Part shown: positions 42,634-50,805 of the stretch, in pieces
Layout of the letters: every line of letters starts with the position of its first letter
Position numbering within the stretch: the first letter of the stretch is position 1
NCBI RefSeq assembly: GCF_014062315.1
Contig: NZ_JACGLT010000002.1
Coordinates: 62,001 to 126,000, forward strand
DNA from: Gelidibacter maritimus
GTDB taxonomy: Bacteria; Bacteroidota; Bacteroidia; Flavobacteriales; Flavobacteriaceae
Reading direction: 5' to 3'
DNA: 64,000 nt
Made by a program: the position numbers and the translations under genes
Notes under the pieces: model-generated
Told to the model about the DNA's origin: nothing
What the model saw: the letters and a program-made list of their open reading frames with translations, nothing else
The model's database searches: none

Positions 42634-43776
42634 ATGCAATACCAATCAAAACTCCCTAATGTCGGTACTACAATCTTTACGGTCATGGGAAACTTGGCTC
42701 AAAACCATAAAGCCCTCAATCTATCTCAAGGATTTCCTAATTTTAAAAGTGATCAAAAATTGATTGATTTGGTTACCAATGCCATGAATTCTGGCTATAA
42801 CCAATACGCTCCAATGGCGGGGAATTTAGAATTACGTGTTGCGATTACCAATAAATTTGAAAAACTCTATAATAGCTCCTACCATCCCGATTCAGAAATT
42901 ACAATGACTGCGGGTGCTACCCAGGCCATTTTCACCATAATTTCTACTTTTATAAAACCAGAGGACGAGGTTCTTATTTTCAGACCGGCTTATGATTGTT
43001 ATGAACCGGCCATAGAATTGAATGGTGGGAAAACAATTTCCGTACAATTGGAAGCACCACACTACGCGGTTGATTGGGCTGCTGTTTCGAAAAAAATCAA
43101 TTCGAAAACTAAAATGGTGATTATCAATACACCTCAAAATCCAAGTGGGACCGTGTTCTCGAAAGCGGACATGCTGCAGCTCCAAGACTTATTAAAAGGT
43201 ACAGACATTATTTTGCTGAGCGATGAAGTTTACGAACATATCATTTTTGACGATAAAAAGCACCAGAGTGCCTGCCTGTTTCCTGATCTGAAATCGCGAA
43301 GTTTTGTAGTGGCATCCTTTGGAAAAACCTTCCACAATACAGGTTGGAAATTGGGGTATTGCTGTGCGCCAAAAGCTTTGATGGCCGAATTTCAAAAAGT
43401 GCATCAATTTAATGTGTTTTGTGTGAATCATCCGATGCAAAAAGCCTTGGCAGATTACCTACAGGAACCTGAGCATTATTTAAAATTATCAGCCTTCTAT
43501 CAGCGTAAGCGCGACTTGTTTTTGAGTTTGATCAAAGATTCTCGATTCAAATTTACGCCGGCCCAAGGTGCTTACTTCCAGATTTTGGATTACTCAAATA
43601 TCAATATGGAAAATGACTTAGATTTTGCCAAGCGATTGACCATTGATCATAAAATTGCTGCGATTCCGCTCTCGGTTTTCAACGCCGATAATTTAGATCA
43701 TAAAGTGCTAAGATTCTGTTTTGCCAAAACCGATGACACCTTAAAAAAAGCCGCTGACATTTTGAATTCTATTTAA
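42634..43776 (+). CDS. Methionine/glutamine aminotransferase (YbdL-like, PLP class I)
   Basis: This is a 380-residue PLP-dependent aminotransferase starting at MQYQSKLPNVGTTIF. The fold-type I motifs NLSQGFPNF, YAPMAGN, NTPQNPSGTVF and the PLP-lysine segment SFGKTFHNTGWKLGY are present. This subgroup transaminates methionine, using glutamine-derived partners, and fits the last step of methionine salvage. An omega-amidase gene lies downstream on the same strand (44350), and the two together form the glutamine transaminase plus omega-amidase couple. A small exported-protein gene is inserted between them. Confidence 0.9.
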   Translation: MQYQSKLPNVGTTIFTVMGNLAQNHKALNLSQGFPNFKSDQKLIDLVTNAMNSGYNQYAPMAGNLELRVAITNKFEKLYNSSYHPDSEITMTAGATQAIFTIISTFIKPEDEVLIFRPAYDCYEPAIELNGGKTISVQLEAPHYAVDWAAVSKKINSKTKMVIINTPQNPSGTVFSKADMLQLQDLLKGTDIILLSDEVYEHIIFDDKKHQSACLFPDLKSRSFVVASFGKTFHNTGWKLGYCCAPKALMAEFQKVHQFNVFCVNHPMQKALADYLQEPEHYLKLSAFYQRKRDLFLSLIKDSRFKFTPAQGAYFQILDYSNINMENDLDFAKRLTIDHKIAAIPLSVFNADNLDHKVLRFCFAKTDDTLKKAADILNSI

Positions 43777-43829
43777 AAAACGAATCCCCAATACCTTGTT
43801 AAAAGTTAAATTTTGACCTTAAAAATTGC

Positions 43830-43837
43830 TATTTTTG
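43830..43837 (+). promoter_or_regulatory. -7 box ahead of the Lys-rich protein and omega-amidase genes
   Basis: TATTTTTG fits TAnnTTTG, with a TTG 14 bases upstream, closer than the usual spacing. The leader would contain the hairpin ATAGCC/GGCTAT (43854-43870). Confidence 0.5.
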
Positions 43838-43912
43838 CATACCCAAAAACGCTATAGCCTCACTGGCTATCAAGAGGTTTTAGGGATCTGAATAAAGAAA
43901 AAAAACAATGTT

Positions 43913-44350
43913 ATGAAAAACTGGATATTTATATTTTTTATGAGCCTTGGCATCATGGCTAATGCCCAACACGTTATTAGCGAAGGTGTAGCTTATGAAG
44001 TTAAGGGGAAGTCTATTTTTAAAGAGGGTATTGATATTACACACACTCTTGACAAAAGCAAAAAAGACAAAATTATCAAGACCCACAAGAATAAATTAAG
44101 GGCGGATAAAAGAGCTGAGAAAGCAAGAAAAAAGCAAGAAAAAGCCCGTAAAAAAGCTGCAAAAGACTTAAAGAAAAAGCAAAAGGCCCAAGACAGGTAT
44201 CTAAAGGCCACCAAAAGATTGGAACAAAATCAGGCAAAGTACAACAGACTTAAGGAAAGAGGAAGGCTCTCTCCTAAGGATGAAGAAAAATGGCTCAAAA
44301 AATTAGATCGGTATAAAAAGGATGTTGAAAAAAGAAGAAAAAAGCTATAA
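43913..44350 (+). CDS. Exported Lys-rich coiled-coil protein, unknown
   Basis: This 145-residue protein has a signal peptide (about 1-19, ending MANAQ), a short beta-like stretch (HVISEGVAYEVKGKSIF), then about 100 residues of Lys/Ala/Glu/Arg-rich continuous helix. The helix starts at KLRADKRAEKARKKQEKA and the protein is strongly basic. It resembles other flavobacterial exported basic proteins of unknown function; binding to acidic surface polymers is a guess. Its TAA stop overlaps the ATG of the omega-amidase gene (TAATG), so the two are translationally coupled. Confidence 0.65.
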   Translation: MKNWIFIFFMSLGIMANAQHVISEGVAYEVKGKSIFKEGIDITHTLDKSKKDKIIKTHKNKLRADKRAEKARKKQEKARKKAAKDLKKKQKAQDRYLKATKRLEQNQAKYNRLKERGRLSPKDEEKWLKKLDRYKKDVEKRRKKL

Positions 44351-45129
44351 TGTCTGAAAATTTAAATATCGCTTTAATTCAAACGGAATTGGTTTGGGAG
44401 CAGCCTGAACAAAACAGAACAGATCTGTCAAAAAAAATAGATGCCCTAAAGAGTCCTGTGGATATTATTGTGTTGCCTGAGATGTTTACCTCAGGTTTTA
44501 CCATGAATCCGTCTCATGTTTTTGAAACCATGCAAGGGGAAACCGTTGATTGGTTAAAATCAGTGGCCGCCAAAAAACAAGCTGCCATCACCGGCAGTAT
44601 GGTCATCAAAGAAGATGGACATTATTATAATCGTATGCTATTTGTCCATCCAGATGGGGCGATAGACCAATATGATAAACGTCATACTTTTACCTTTGCG
44701 GGTGAAGATAAAGTCTATTCGTCAGGTACTAAAAAGATCACTGTGGATTATAAAGGATGGACAATCTGTCCGTTAATTTGCTACGACCTTAGGTTTCCCG
44801 TTTGGGCAAGAAATGTGGAGAATTATGATGTGTTGATTTATGTTGCCAATTGGCCTGCTTCGCGCATGGTGGCATGGGATACCTTATTAAAAGCCCGTGC
44901 CATTGAAAACATGAGCTACTGTGTGGGTGTCAACCGAGTTGGCAAAGACGATAATAATCATGACTATTCAGGACATTCAGCTGTGTATGATGTGTTGGGA
45001 AATCGGATAGATACTATTCCTCTTGAAAAAGAAGCGGTTGAAATTGTGAGCCTTAAAAAAGAACACATCCAACAGAATAGGTCCAAATTTAATTTTTTGG
45101 CAGATCAGGATCAGTTTTCAATAAGGTAA
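44350..45129 (+). CDS. Omega-amidase (YafV-like, nitrilase superfamily)
   Basis: This 259-residue C-N hydrolase carries the catalytic triad: Glu in VLPEMFTSGF, Lys in YDKRHTFTF and Cys in CPLICYDLRFPVW. The YafV branch hydrolyses alpha-ketoglutaramate and alpha-ketosuccinamate produced by glutamine and asparagine transaminases. The aminotransferase two genes upstream supports this. Its 3' end overlaps the 3' end of the convergent Ig-like lipoprotein gene by 41 bases, so transcripts from the two sides are mutually antisense there. Confidence 0.92.
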   Translation: MSENLNIALIQTELVWEQPEQNRTDLSKKIDALKSPVDIIVLPEMFTSGFTMNPSHVFETMQGETVDWLKSVAAKKQAAITGSMVIKEDGHYYNRMLFVHPDGAIDQYDKRHTFTFAGEDKVYSSGTKKITVDYKGWTICPLICYDLRFPVWARNVENYDVLIYVANWPASRMVAWDTLLKARAIENMSYCVGVNRVGKDDNNHDYSGHSAVYDVLGNRIDTIPLEKEAVEIVSLKKEHIQQNRSKFNFLADQDQFSIR

Positions 45130-46720
45130 ATTCTTCTACCAAATCCCAACCTGTTCTTGCATCGATAATTTTGGAATAATAACTAATGCGCTCAGGCTGA
45201 ACCTTCTTGAGATAGTTTCCTGTATCCCATTTTCTATTCCCGTTGGCATCATAAATAACTCGCAAATAATAAGTGCCTGGATTAATATGCCTGAAATCAA
45301 ACATGCGTGGGGCATCTGCAAACTGTTCGTATTTAACCTTGCCACTATTATCCGTTAATTGTACGATTACCGGATATTCTGCATCAATTAAACTGACACG
45401 TACATCGGATAGATCAGAGAATTTCTTGGTTTTGATGGTATAGTTTAGCGTATCATTGACTTTTCCAAAGAAATCTGTTACCGCTTCCGGCAAGAATTGA
45501 ATTTGATAAGTATTAGCTTCGGTTTTCTCAAATTTAAATCGGTAGGTGTTTCTTAAGGTATCAAATTCTGTTTTAAAATCCACTTTTATAGAATCTCTAT
45601 CCATAATAGTAATTCTATCGAGATCAAGCTGCTCAAAGGGCACATTACCGGCAATTGAAAAATCTTTATCAAAATCAATGGTTCCTGTTCCTGATGGTTT
45701 GATAATTAGTGAGTCAACTTTTAAGTCCCGAAAACGGTGCTTTAAGGTATCAACGTAAGCTTTATTTCTGACCACAAATAACGTGGTATCCAACTCAATA
45801 TTCGGTTTATACCAATAATATAAAGTATCTCTTTGTTCATCTTTCACAATACGGTATTCAAAACCTTCGGGTTTCTCTTCCAGCATTTCAATGGATAGCT
45901 CTTTGGCATCGCCGCGATAACCGAATTGTATTTTCTGCTTTGCAACCTGGGTGGGACGTTCTACATAAAAATCAGCCACCTCCTTAAATAGTTTTATTTC
46001 GTAAAAAGAATCGGTTGGCACAGTAATTTCCTTATCATAAAATCCAATTTTATCAGATTTCTGCTGATAGGTATAATTGGCGTTTTCATCTTTTAATGCT
46101 ACCAAACGATATTTCCCAGCTTTAATATTATCAATACTAAACGTGCTGACGCTATCCAAAGTATTGGTCACATATTTAGGTCTGGATTTATAAATCGTCG
46201 AATCGTTATAAATAGAATCCACTTCGTACAACATTACCGAAACAAACTTTTCCGGTTCTCGTTTTTCAGCATCAACTATTGCACCTCTTACAGAAAGAGA
46301 GTCAATATAATCACCGGTAGAAAAAACATATTTATAATATGAAAAGGGGTTTTCCTCATTATTATCTACAATGCTTTGACCAAAATTAAAAGCATAAGTG
46401 GTGTTGGGCTGTAAAGTATCGTTAATCTTAATTGTGATGTATTTGCTTGCGCTGCCCAATGGCGTGATGTCTGGAGCTGGCTCCATTGGCGGGGAGATAA
46501 TCAGCTGTTTTTGGGCGTTTTTTATTTTGACATATTCATCAAAATAAATCTCAATCTCATTACTGTTAAAATTTGTAGTGAAGTTATCGGGTGTTGAGTA
46601 TCTTATTTTAGGTGGCTCAGTATCTTTCTCACCACCGGAGGGCATGCCTCTATTGGCACAATTGACGAGCATTGCAAGAATGCTAAAAAAGAGAAACAGT
46701 TTATAATAGGATTTAAACAT
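45089..46720 (-). CDS. Ig-like domain lipoprotein (SbsA_Ig/Big_5)
   Basis: This 543-residue surface or periplasmic lipoprotein starts at MFKSYYKLFLFF, with lipobox LVNC. An N-terminal Ig-like domain (about residues 30-130: EPPKIRYSTPDNFTTNF, NEIEIYFDEYV, TTYAFNFG) matches the SbsA_Ig/Big_5 type. Further beta domains follow, and near the C-terminus is a prealbumin-like repeat with NPGTYYLRVIYDANGNRKWD. Binding or structural roles are likely; no enzyme motif is seen. It is transcribed from upstream of comF's end and overlaps the omega-amidase gene tail to tail. Confidence 0.82.
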   Translation of the reverse strand: MFKSYYKLFLFFSILAMLVNCANRGMPSGGEKDTEPPKIRYSTPDNFTTNFNSNEIEIYFDEYVKIKNAQKQLIISPPMEPAPDITPLGSASKYITIKINDTLQPNTTYAFNFGQSIVDNNEENPFSYYKYVFSTGDYIDSLSVRGAIVDAEKREPEKFVSVMLYEVDSIYNDSTIYKSRPKYVTNTLDSVSTFSIDNIKAGKYRLVALKDENANYTYQQKSDKIGFYDKEITVPTDSFYEIKLFKEVADFYVERPTQVAKQKIQFGYRGDAKELSIEMLEEKPEGFEYRIVKDEQRDTLYYWYKPNIELDTTLFVVRNKAYVDTLKHRFRDLKVDSLIIKPSGTGTIDFDKDFSIAGNVPFEQLDLDRITIMDRDSIKVDFKTEFDTLRNTYRFKFEKTEANTYQIQFLPEAVTDFFGKVNDTLNYTIKTKKFSDLSDVRVSLIDAEYPVIVQLTDNSGKVKYEQFADAPRMFDFRHINPGTYYLRVIYDANGNRKWDTGNYLKKVQPERISYYSKIIDARTGWDLVEEFTLLKTDPDLPKN

Positions 46721-46772
46721 CACCACACACAAATTTCAGCAAATTAACGATATATTATTTTAAACGAAAAAA

Positions 46773-47453
46773 TTATTCCGCAATTGCCATAGTGGCGATA
46801 CTTATAGTGGTTCCTTCAATTTTGGAAAGCGCATTGGCACAGGTCTCGATTGTTGCACCTGTTGTAATAATATCATCCACCAAAAGAATGTGTTTTCCTT
46901 TTAAAGATTCAAATTCGGTCACCATGAACAAGGCATCATCATTAACCCAGCGCCTGATCCGATCTTTGAAAACTTGGGTCGTTGTAGCTTTGGATTTCTG
47001 TAAGACCTCTGTATTGAATTCGCATCCCAAAGCCGCGGCAAGCTGTTCTCCAAACTTATGCACCTGATTATACCCACGTTGCCTTAACCGTTTGGTATGC
47101 AATGGCACCGGAACAACCACATCAATTGTCTTAAATCCATCACGTTGGCGCAAGTCTTCACCAAGCCATTTTCCAAGAAATTCACCAATCTCTTCATGGC
47201 CCTTGTATTTGAGATTATGAAGTAAGCGTTGCACCATTCCTTTCTTCGAAAACCATAAAAGTGCGGTGGCGTTTTTCAATAATACACGACCATATAACAT
47301 TTTGGTCAGTGGATTTTCTGTTGTGCTTTCAAAATTTGTTAAAGGAAAATCATGTCTGCAAACCGTGCAAACATAACGTTCATTGATGTCCAAATGATGG
47401 TCACACGACAGACAAACCATTGGAAAGAACAAGTTTAACAAATTTTTCATCAT
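46773..47453 (-). CDS. comF: ComF family phosphoribosyltransferase-like protein
   Basis: This 226-residue protein has an N-terminal four-cysteine zinc finger (CLSC ... CTVC, within the first 35 residues) and a phosphoribosyltransferase domain with the PRPP loop ILLVDDIITTGAT. VPVPLHTKRLRQRGYNQ is the ComF signature. In naturally competent bacteria ComF helps process incoming DNA; in flavobacteria its role is not settled. The start may be Met1 or Met2. A -7 box with a near-consensus TTG lies 24 bases upstream. Confidence 0.92.
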   Translation of the reverse strand: MMKNLLNLFFPMVCLSCDHHLDINERYVCTVCRHDFPLTNFESTTENPLTKMLYGRVLLKNATALLWFSKKGMVQRLLHNLKYKGHEEIGEFLGKWLGEDLRQRDGFKTIDVVVPVPLHTKRLRQRGYNQVHKFGEQLAAALGCEFNTEVLQKSKATTTQVFKDRIRRWVNDDALFMVTEFESLKGKHILLVDDIITTGATIETCANALSKIEGTTISIATMAIAE

Positions 47454-47477
47454 TTTATCGATTAAAATCAGCCATCA

Positions 47478-47485
47478 CAAACTTA
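47478..47485 (-). promoter_or_regulatory. Promoter of comF
   Basis: TAAGTTTG on the minus strand fits TAnnTTTG, with TTG 16 bases upstream, close to the -33/-7 spacing described for flavobacteria; the leader is about 18-24 bases. Confidence 0.55.
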
Positions 47486-47542
47486 ATATATATTTTCGCT
47501 CCAATTAATTAAATAATCCCTATCCCTTTTTAATAATTAATT

Positions 47543-48424
47543 ATGATAGTTAACCCTCAGTTTTTTAACTACAAAATTATTATTGGCTCTTTGATTATTG
47601 GCATAACTGCTTTAGGCATTGTAAGTTTCAATAGTTATGAATCTAGTAAGTCACAACAACGCTTTGTGGATCAAGAAAAAAAACTTGTTGAAAATGAATT
47701 GTCTGATATGATTTCAAGATATGACACTTTGAACCTCAACAACACGCTCTTATCTGAACAGCTTGATAGCGCCAAGAAATCCACTGAATCAGTCTTAGAA
47801 CAATTAAGACTGATGGAAGGCGATATTGCAGTTTTGACGAAAGTTAAATCTGAACTTTCCAATATTAAAGCTAAAAACCATGCTCTATTCACGACTGTAG
47901 ATTCTATCAACTTGTTAAATAAGCGCTTAGAGAGTGAGAAAGCGATAGCTTATACGGAGTTAAATGTGCAACAAAAGGTCAATTCTAAGCTTAAAAAAAT
48001 TAATAAATCTTTAAATAGCACGATTGAAAAAGGCGCCTTATTGACCGCAAATTCTTTTTCAGCCAAAGCCTTTGGAACTGGCATCAATGCAGCTTCAACA
48101 ACTAAAGCCGCACATGCCAATCGGATTGACGTTTGTTTTACATTAGCAGAAAACACCTTAACTGAAAAAGGGATGAAAGACATTTACATCCAAATATTAG
48201 ATCCATTAAACAATGTTATTGGCGATAAAGGTTCGGTTGAATTTGGGAAGTTTCTACTTTTTTACAGCCATAAACAACACATCCAATACAACAATGACGT
48301 CATTGATGTTTGCACTATCGTTCAAGCTCAGAAAAATGACAAACCGCTTGCTAAAGGCACCTACTATGTCTCAGTTTTTCACAAAGAAAGGAAGCTTGGA
48401 GGCACACAAATTGAATTAAATTAA
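47543..48424 (+). CDS. Membrane-anchored coiled-coil protein, unknown
   Basis: This 293-residue protein has one N-terminal transmembrane helix (about 11-29) and a long coiled coil (about 35-165) with heptad-like Leu spacing (LVENELSDMISRYDTLNLNN). The globular C-terminal domain of about 110 residues contains IDVCFTLAENTLTEKGMKDI and GTYYVSVFHKERKLGG. This architecture recurs in flavobacteria, often beside glyS, but its function is unknown. The long periplasmic coiled coil suggests a scaffold or tether. It is divergent from comF and 62 bases upstream of glyS. Confidence 0.72.
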   Translation: MIVNPQFFNYKIIIGSLIIGITALGIVSFNSYESSKSQQRFVDQEKKLVENELSDMISRYDTLNLNNTLLSEQLDSAKKSTESVLEQLRLMEGDIAVLTKVKSELSNIKAKNHALFTTVDSINLLNKRLESEKAIAYTELNVQQKVNSKLKKINKSLNSTIEKGALLTANSFSAKAFGTGINAASTTKAAHANRIDVCFTLAENTLTEKGMKDIYIQILDPLNNVIGDKGSVEFGKFLLFYSHKQHIQYNNDVIDVCTIVQAQKNDKPLAKGTYYVSVFHKERKLGGTQIELN

Positions 48425-48474
48425 GCCCATAAAATATATTCATACAAACCGTTCCTTTAATGGGAAGGGTTTTC

Positions 48475-48482
48475 TATTTTTG
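48475..48482 (+). promoter_or_regulatory. -7 box immediately before the glyS start
   Basis: TATTTTTG fits TAnnTTTG and ends four bases before the glyS ATG at 48487. The predicted transcript start falls on or next to the start codon, so the glyS mRNA may be leaderless. It also rules out the ORF start at 48460. Confidence 0.55.
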
Positions 48483-48486
48483 CAGC

Positions 48487-50028
48487 ATGACAAATCAGGA
48501 CGACCAATTTAAGAAAGTGATATCTCACGCTAAGGAATATGGCTACGTATTTCAGAGCAGTGAAATATATGATGGCCTAAGTGCAGTTTATGACTATGCA
48601 CAAAATGGCGCTGAGTTAAAGAAAAATATTCGTGACTACTGGTGGACCGCCATGGTACAAATACACGATAATATTGTAGGCATTGATTCCTCTATTTTCA
48701 TGCATCCAACCACCTGGAAAGCTTCTGGACACGTTGATGCGTTTAACGACCCCTTAATTGACAATAAGGATTCCAAAAAACGCTACCGTGCCGATGTTTT
48801 AATTGAAGACTACTGCGCTAAGATTGAGACTAAGATTGACAAGGAAATCAAGAAAGCGGAAAAACGTTTTGGAGATGCGTTCAACAAGGAAGAATTCATT
48901 ACTACCAATCCAAGAGTTGTTGGGTACTACGAAAACATAAAAACTATCCTTTCAAGAATGGGTAGGTCTTTGGAAAACGAAGATTTAGCTGATGTAAAAG
49001 CACTCATCGAGGAATTGGAAATTGCCGATCCTGTAACGGGAAGCAGAAACTGGACTGAGGTAAAACAGTTTAACTTGATGTTCGGCACCAAATTAGGTGC
49101 TTCAGCAGAAAGTGCGATGGATTTATACCTGCGTCCAGAAACGGCACAAGGTATTTTTGCGAATTTCCTCAACGTCCAAAAATCAGGACGTATGAAGATT
49201 CCTTTCGGAATAGCCCAAACCGGAAAGGCATTTAGAAATGAAATTGTCGCACGACAATTCATCTTTAGAATGCGCGAGTTTGAGCAAATGGAAATGCAAT
49301 TTTTCATTAAGCCGGGTACTCAAAAAGAATGGTTTGAACATTGGAAAGAAGAACGCTTAAAATGGCATTTATCACTAGGCATGGGTGAGGAGAATTACCG
49401 TTTCCATGACCATGAGAAGATGGCACATTATGCAGATGCTGCAACAGACATAGAATTCAAATTCCCATTTGGATTTAAAGAACTTGAAGGCATCCATTCC
49501 AGAACGGATTTCGACTTAAAGCAGCACGAAGAATATTCAGGTAAAAAACTTCAGTATTTCGACCATGAAACGAAGGAAAGCTACACGCCATATGTATTGG
49601 AAACCTCAATTGGTTTGGACCGTATGTTTTTGGCTGTTTTCTCCAATTCATTGGTAGAAGAGGAATTGGACAACAATACCACAAGAACGGTCTTAAAATT
49701 ACCTTCAGTATTGGCACCGGTAAAAGCTGCTATTTTACCCTTGGTGAAAAAAGATGGCTTACCAGAGATTGCACAGCAAATTCAGGATGATCTGAAATGG
49801 GATTTTAACGTGGTTTATGACGACAAAGATGCTGTAGGAAGACGCTATAGAAGACAGGACGCCAACGGGACGCCGTTTTGTATCACTGTTGATCATGATA
49901 CTTTAGAAGACAACACGGTAACCATCAGACATAGAGACACTATGGAACAGACCCGCGTAAAAATTGAAGATCTGAGCAAGATCATCAAGAACGAAGTAGA
50001 TATCAAGTCCTGGTTGAAGAAAATGTAG
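48487..50028 (+). CDS. glyS: Glycine--tRNA ligase (single-chain, alpha2 type)
   Basis: This 513-residue class II synthetase is of the eukaryote/archaeal-like dimeric type (GlyQS), not the bacterial alpha2beta2 form. The start at MTNQDDQFKKVISHAKE is supported by the promoter position. Class II motifs are LRPETAQGIFANFLNV, with downstream KIPFGIAQTGKAFRNEI (motif 2 region), REFEQMEMQFF, and the motif 3 segment PYVLETSIGLDRMFLAVF. The C-terminal anticodon-binding domain begins near LAPVKAAILP. It is followed by a strong terminator. Confidence 0.97.
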   Translation: MTNQDDQFKKVISHAKEYGYVFQSSEIYDGLSAVYDYAQNGAELKKNIRDYWWTAMVQIHDNIVGIDSSIFMHPTTWKASGHVDAFNDPLIDNKDSKKRYRADVLIEDYCAKIETKIDKEIKKAEKRFGDAFNKEEFITTNPRVVGYYENIKTILSRMGRSLENEDLADVKALIEELEIADPVTGSRNWTEVKQFNLMFGTKLGASAESAMDLYLRPETAQGIFANFLNVQKSGRMKIPFGIAQTGKAFRNEIVARQFIFRMREFEQMEMQFFIKPGTQKEWFEHWKEERLKWHLSLGMGEENYRFHDHEKMAHYADAATDIEFKFPFGFKELEGIHSRTDFDLKQHEEYSGKKLQYFDHETKESYTPYVLETSIGLDRMFLAVFSNSLVEEELDNNTTRTVLKLPSVLAPVKAAILPLVKKDGLPEIAQQIQDDLKWDFNVVYDDKDAVGRRYRRQDANGTPFCITVDHDTLEDNTVTIRHRDTMEQTRVKIEDLSKIIKNEVDIKSWLKKM

Positions 50029-50052
50029 AAAACTACAGATTATAAATTATAA

Positions 50053-50090
50053 ATCCCAAGTTCCAATGTCACAATATTGGAATTTGGGAT
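50053..50090. terminator. Terminator after glyS
   Basis: ATCCCAAGTTCCAAT (50053-50067) pairs with ATTGGAATTTGGGAT (50076-50090) with a single G-U, followed by a T-run. It lies between the convergent glyS and outer-membrane protein genes. Confidence 0.9.
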
Positions 50091-50106
50091 TTTTTATGTA
50101 TTGACC

Positions 50107-50664
50107 TTAAAACCTGAACCCTAGGTTAAAACCAAATTTCCCGACTATGGGCGAATAATTGTAATAATCGTCGTTGCTTTTTGTAAACAAGTTTCTACCT
50201 ATACCACCAGTGACTTCAAAAACAAAACCACCTCTTGTCATCCATTTACCACCCAATCCAAAGCCTAAGGCAAAATCGGTGACATCCTCTTCCCAATACT
50301 TATAATTTCCTTCTTGCGAATGGTCATAATGCTCACGATCGGAAGAGTTCAACATCGCAAATCCTTCCAAGAAAAAACCGGCAGCGTATTTCTGACCAAA
50401 GAAAATTCGGTAATAAGGAGAAATATAGTAATTCGTACTGACATCAAAATTCTCATCATCAAACGGAATAAACAATGACACTCCAACAGACGAACTTTCT
50501 GACAGATTATACTCATAACTCGGCTCGAAAGACCCAAGTAAAAGCATGATGGCGTTTAATTTGATCTCATTGTTGCCAAATTCCCTATTTGAAATACTGT
50601 CGTTCTGAGCTTGAGAGGCTAGGACTGCAAAGAACAACAAACAGGCGCATCCATAATTCTTCAT
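50107..50664 (-). CDS. Outer-membrane beta-barrel protein, unknown
   Basis: This 185-residue protein has a signal peptide (to about ASQAQ, residue 20) and an amphipathic beta pattern rich in Tyr and Phe, ending in GFNLGFRF, the C-terminal aromatic motif for outer-membrane insertion. The phrase NEIKLNAIMLLLGSFEPSYEYNL resembles DUF3575-like small barrels. The function is unknown. It lies downstream of the metal efflux operon in the same direction, with 141 bases between, so read-through expression is possible. Confidence 0.7.
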   Translation of the reverse strand: MKNYGCACLLFFAVLASQAQNDSISNREFGNNEIKLNAIMLLLGSFEPSYEYNLSESSSVGVSLFIPFDDENFDVSTNYYISPYYRIFFGQKYAAGFFLEGFAMLNSSDREHYDHSQEGNYKYWEEDVTDFALGFGLGGKWMTRGGFVFEVTGGIGRNLFTKSNDDYYNYSPIVGKFGFNLGFRF

Positions 50665-50805
50665 ATAATAGTGGTTTAAAAAAGTTAGCGGTTACTTTTT
50701 TAAGATGCCATTATAAATAAATGGTTGCGTAGTGAGCGTTTAATTTTAGTTTTCCATCGGTAATTCTAATACCGCATGAATAAAAACTTGTTGCTATGAT
50801 TACTA

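Noticed and set aside
50758-50774. CGGTA/TACCG hairpin as terminator of the metal efflux operon
   Set aside because: The stem is only five bases and no T-run follows on the minus strand.
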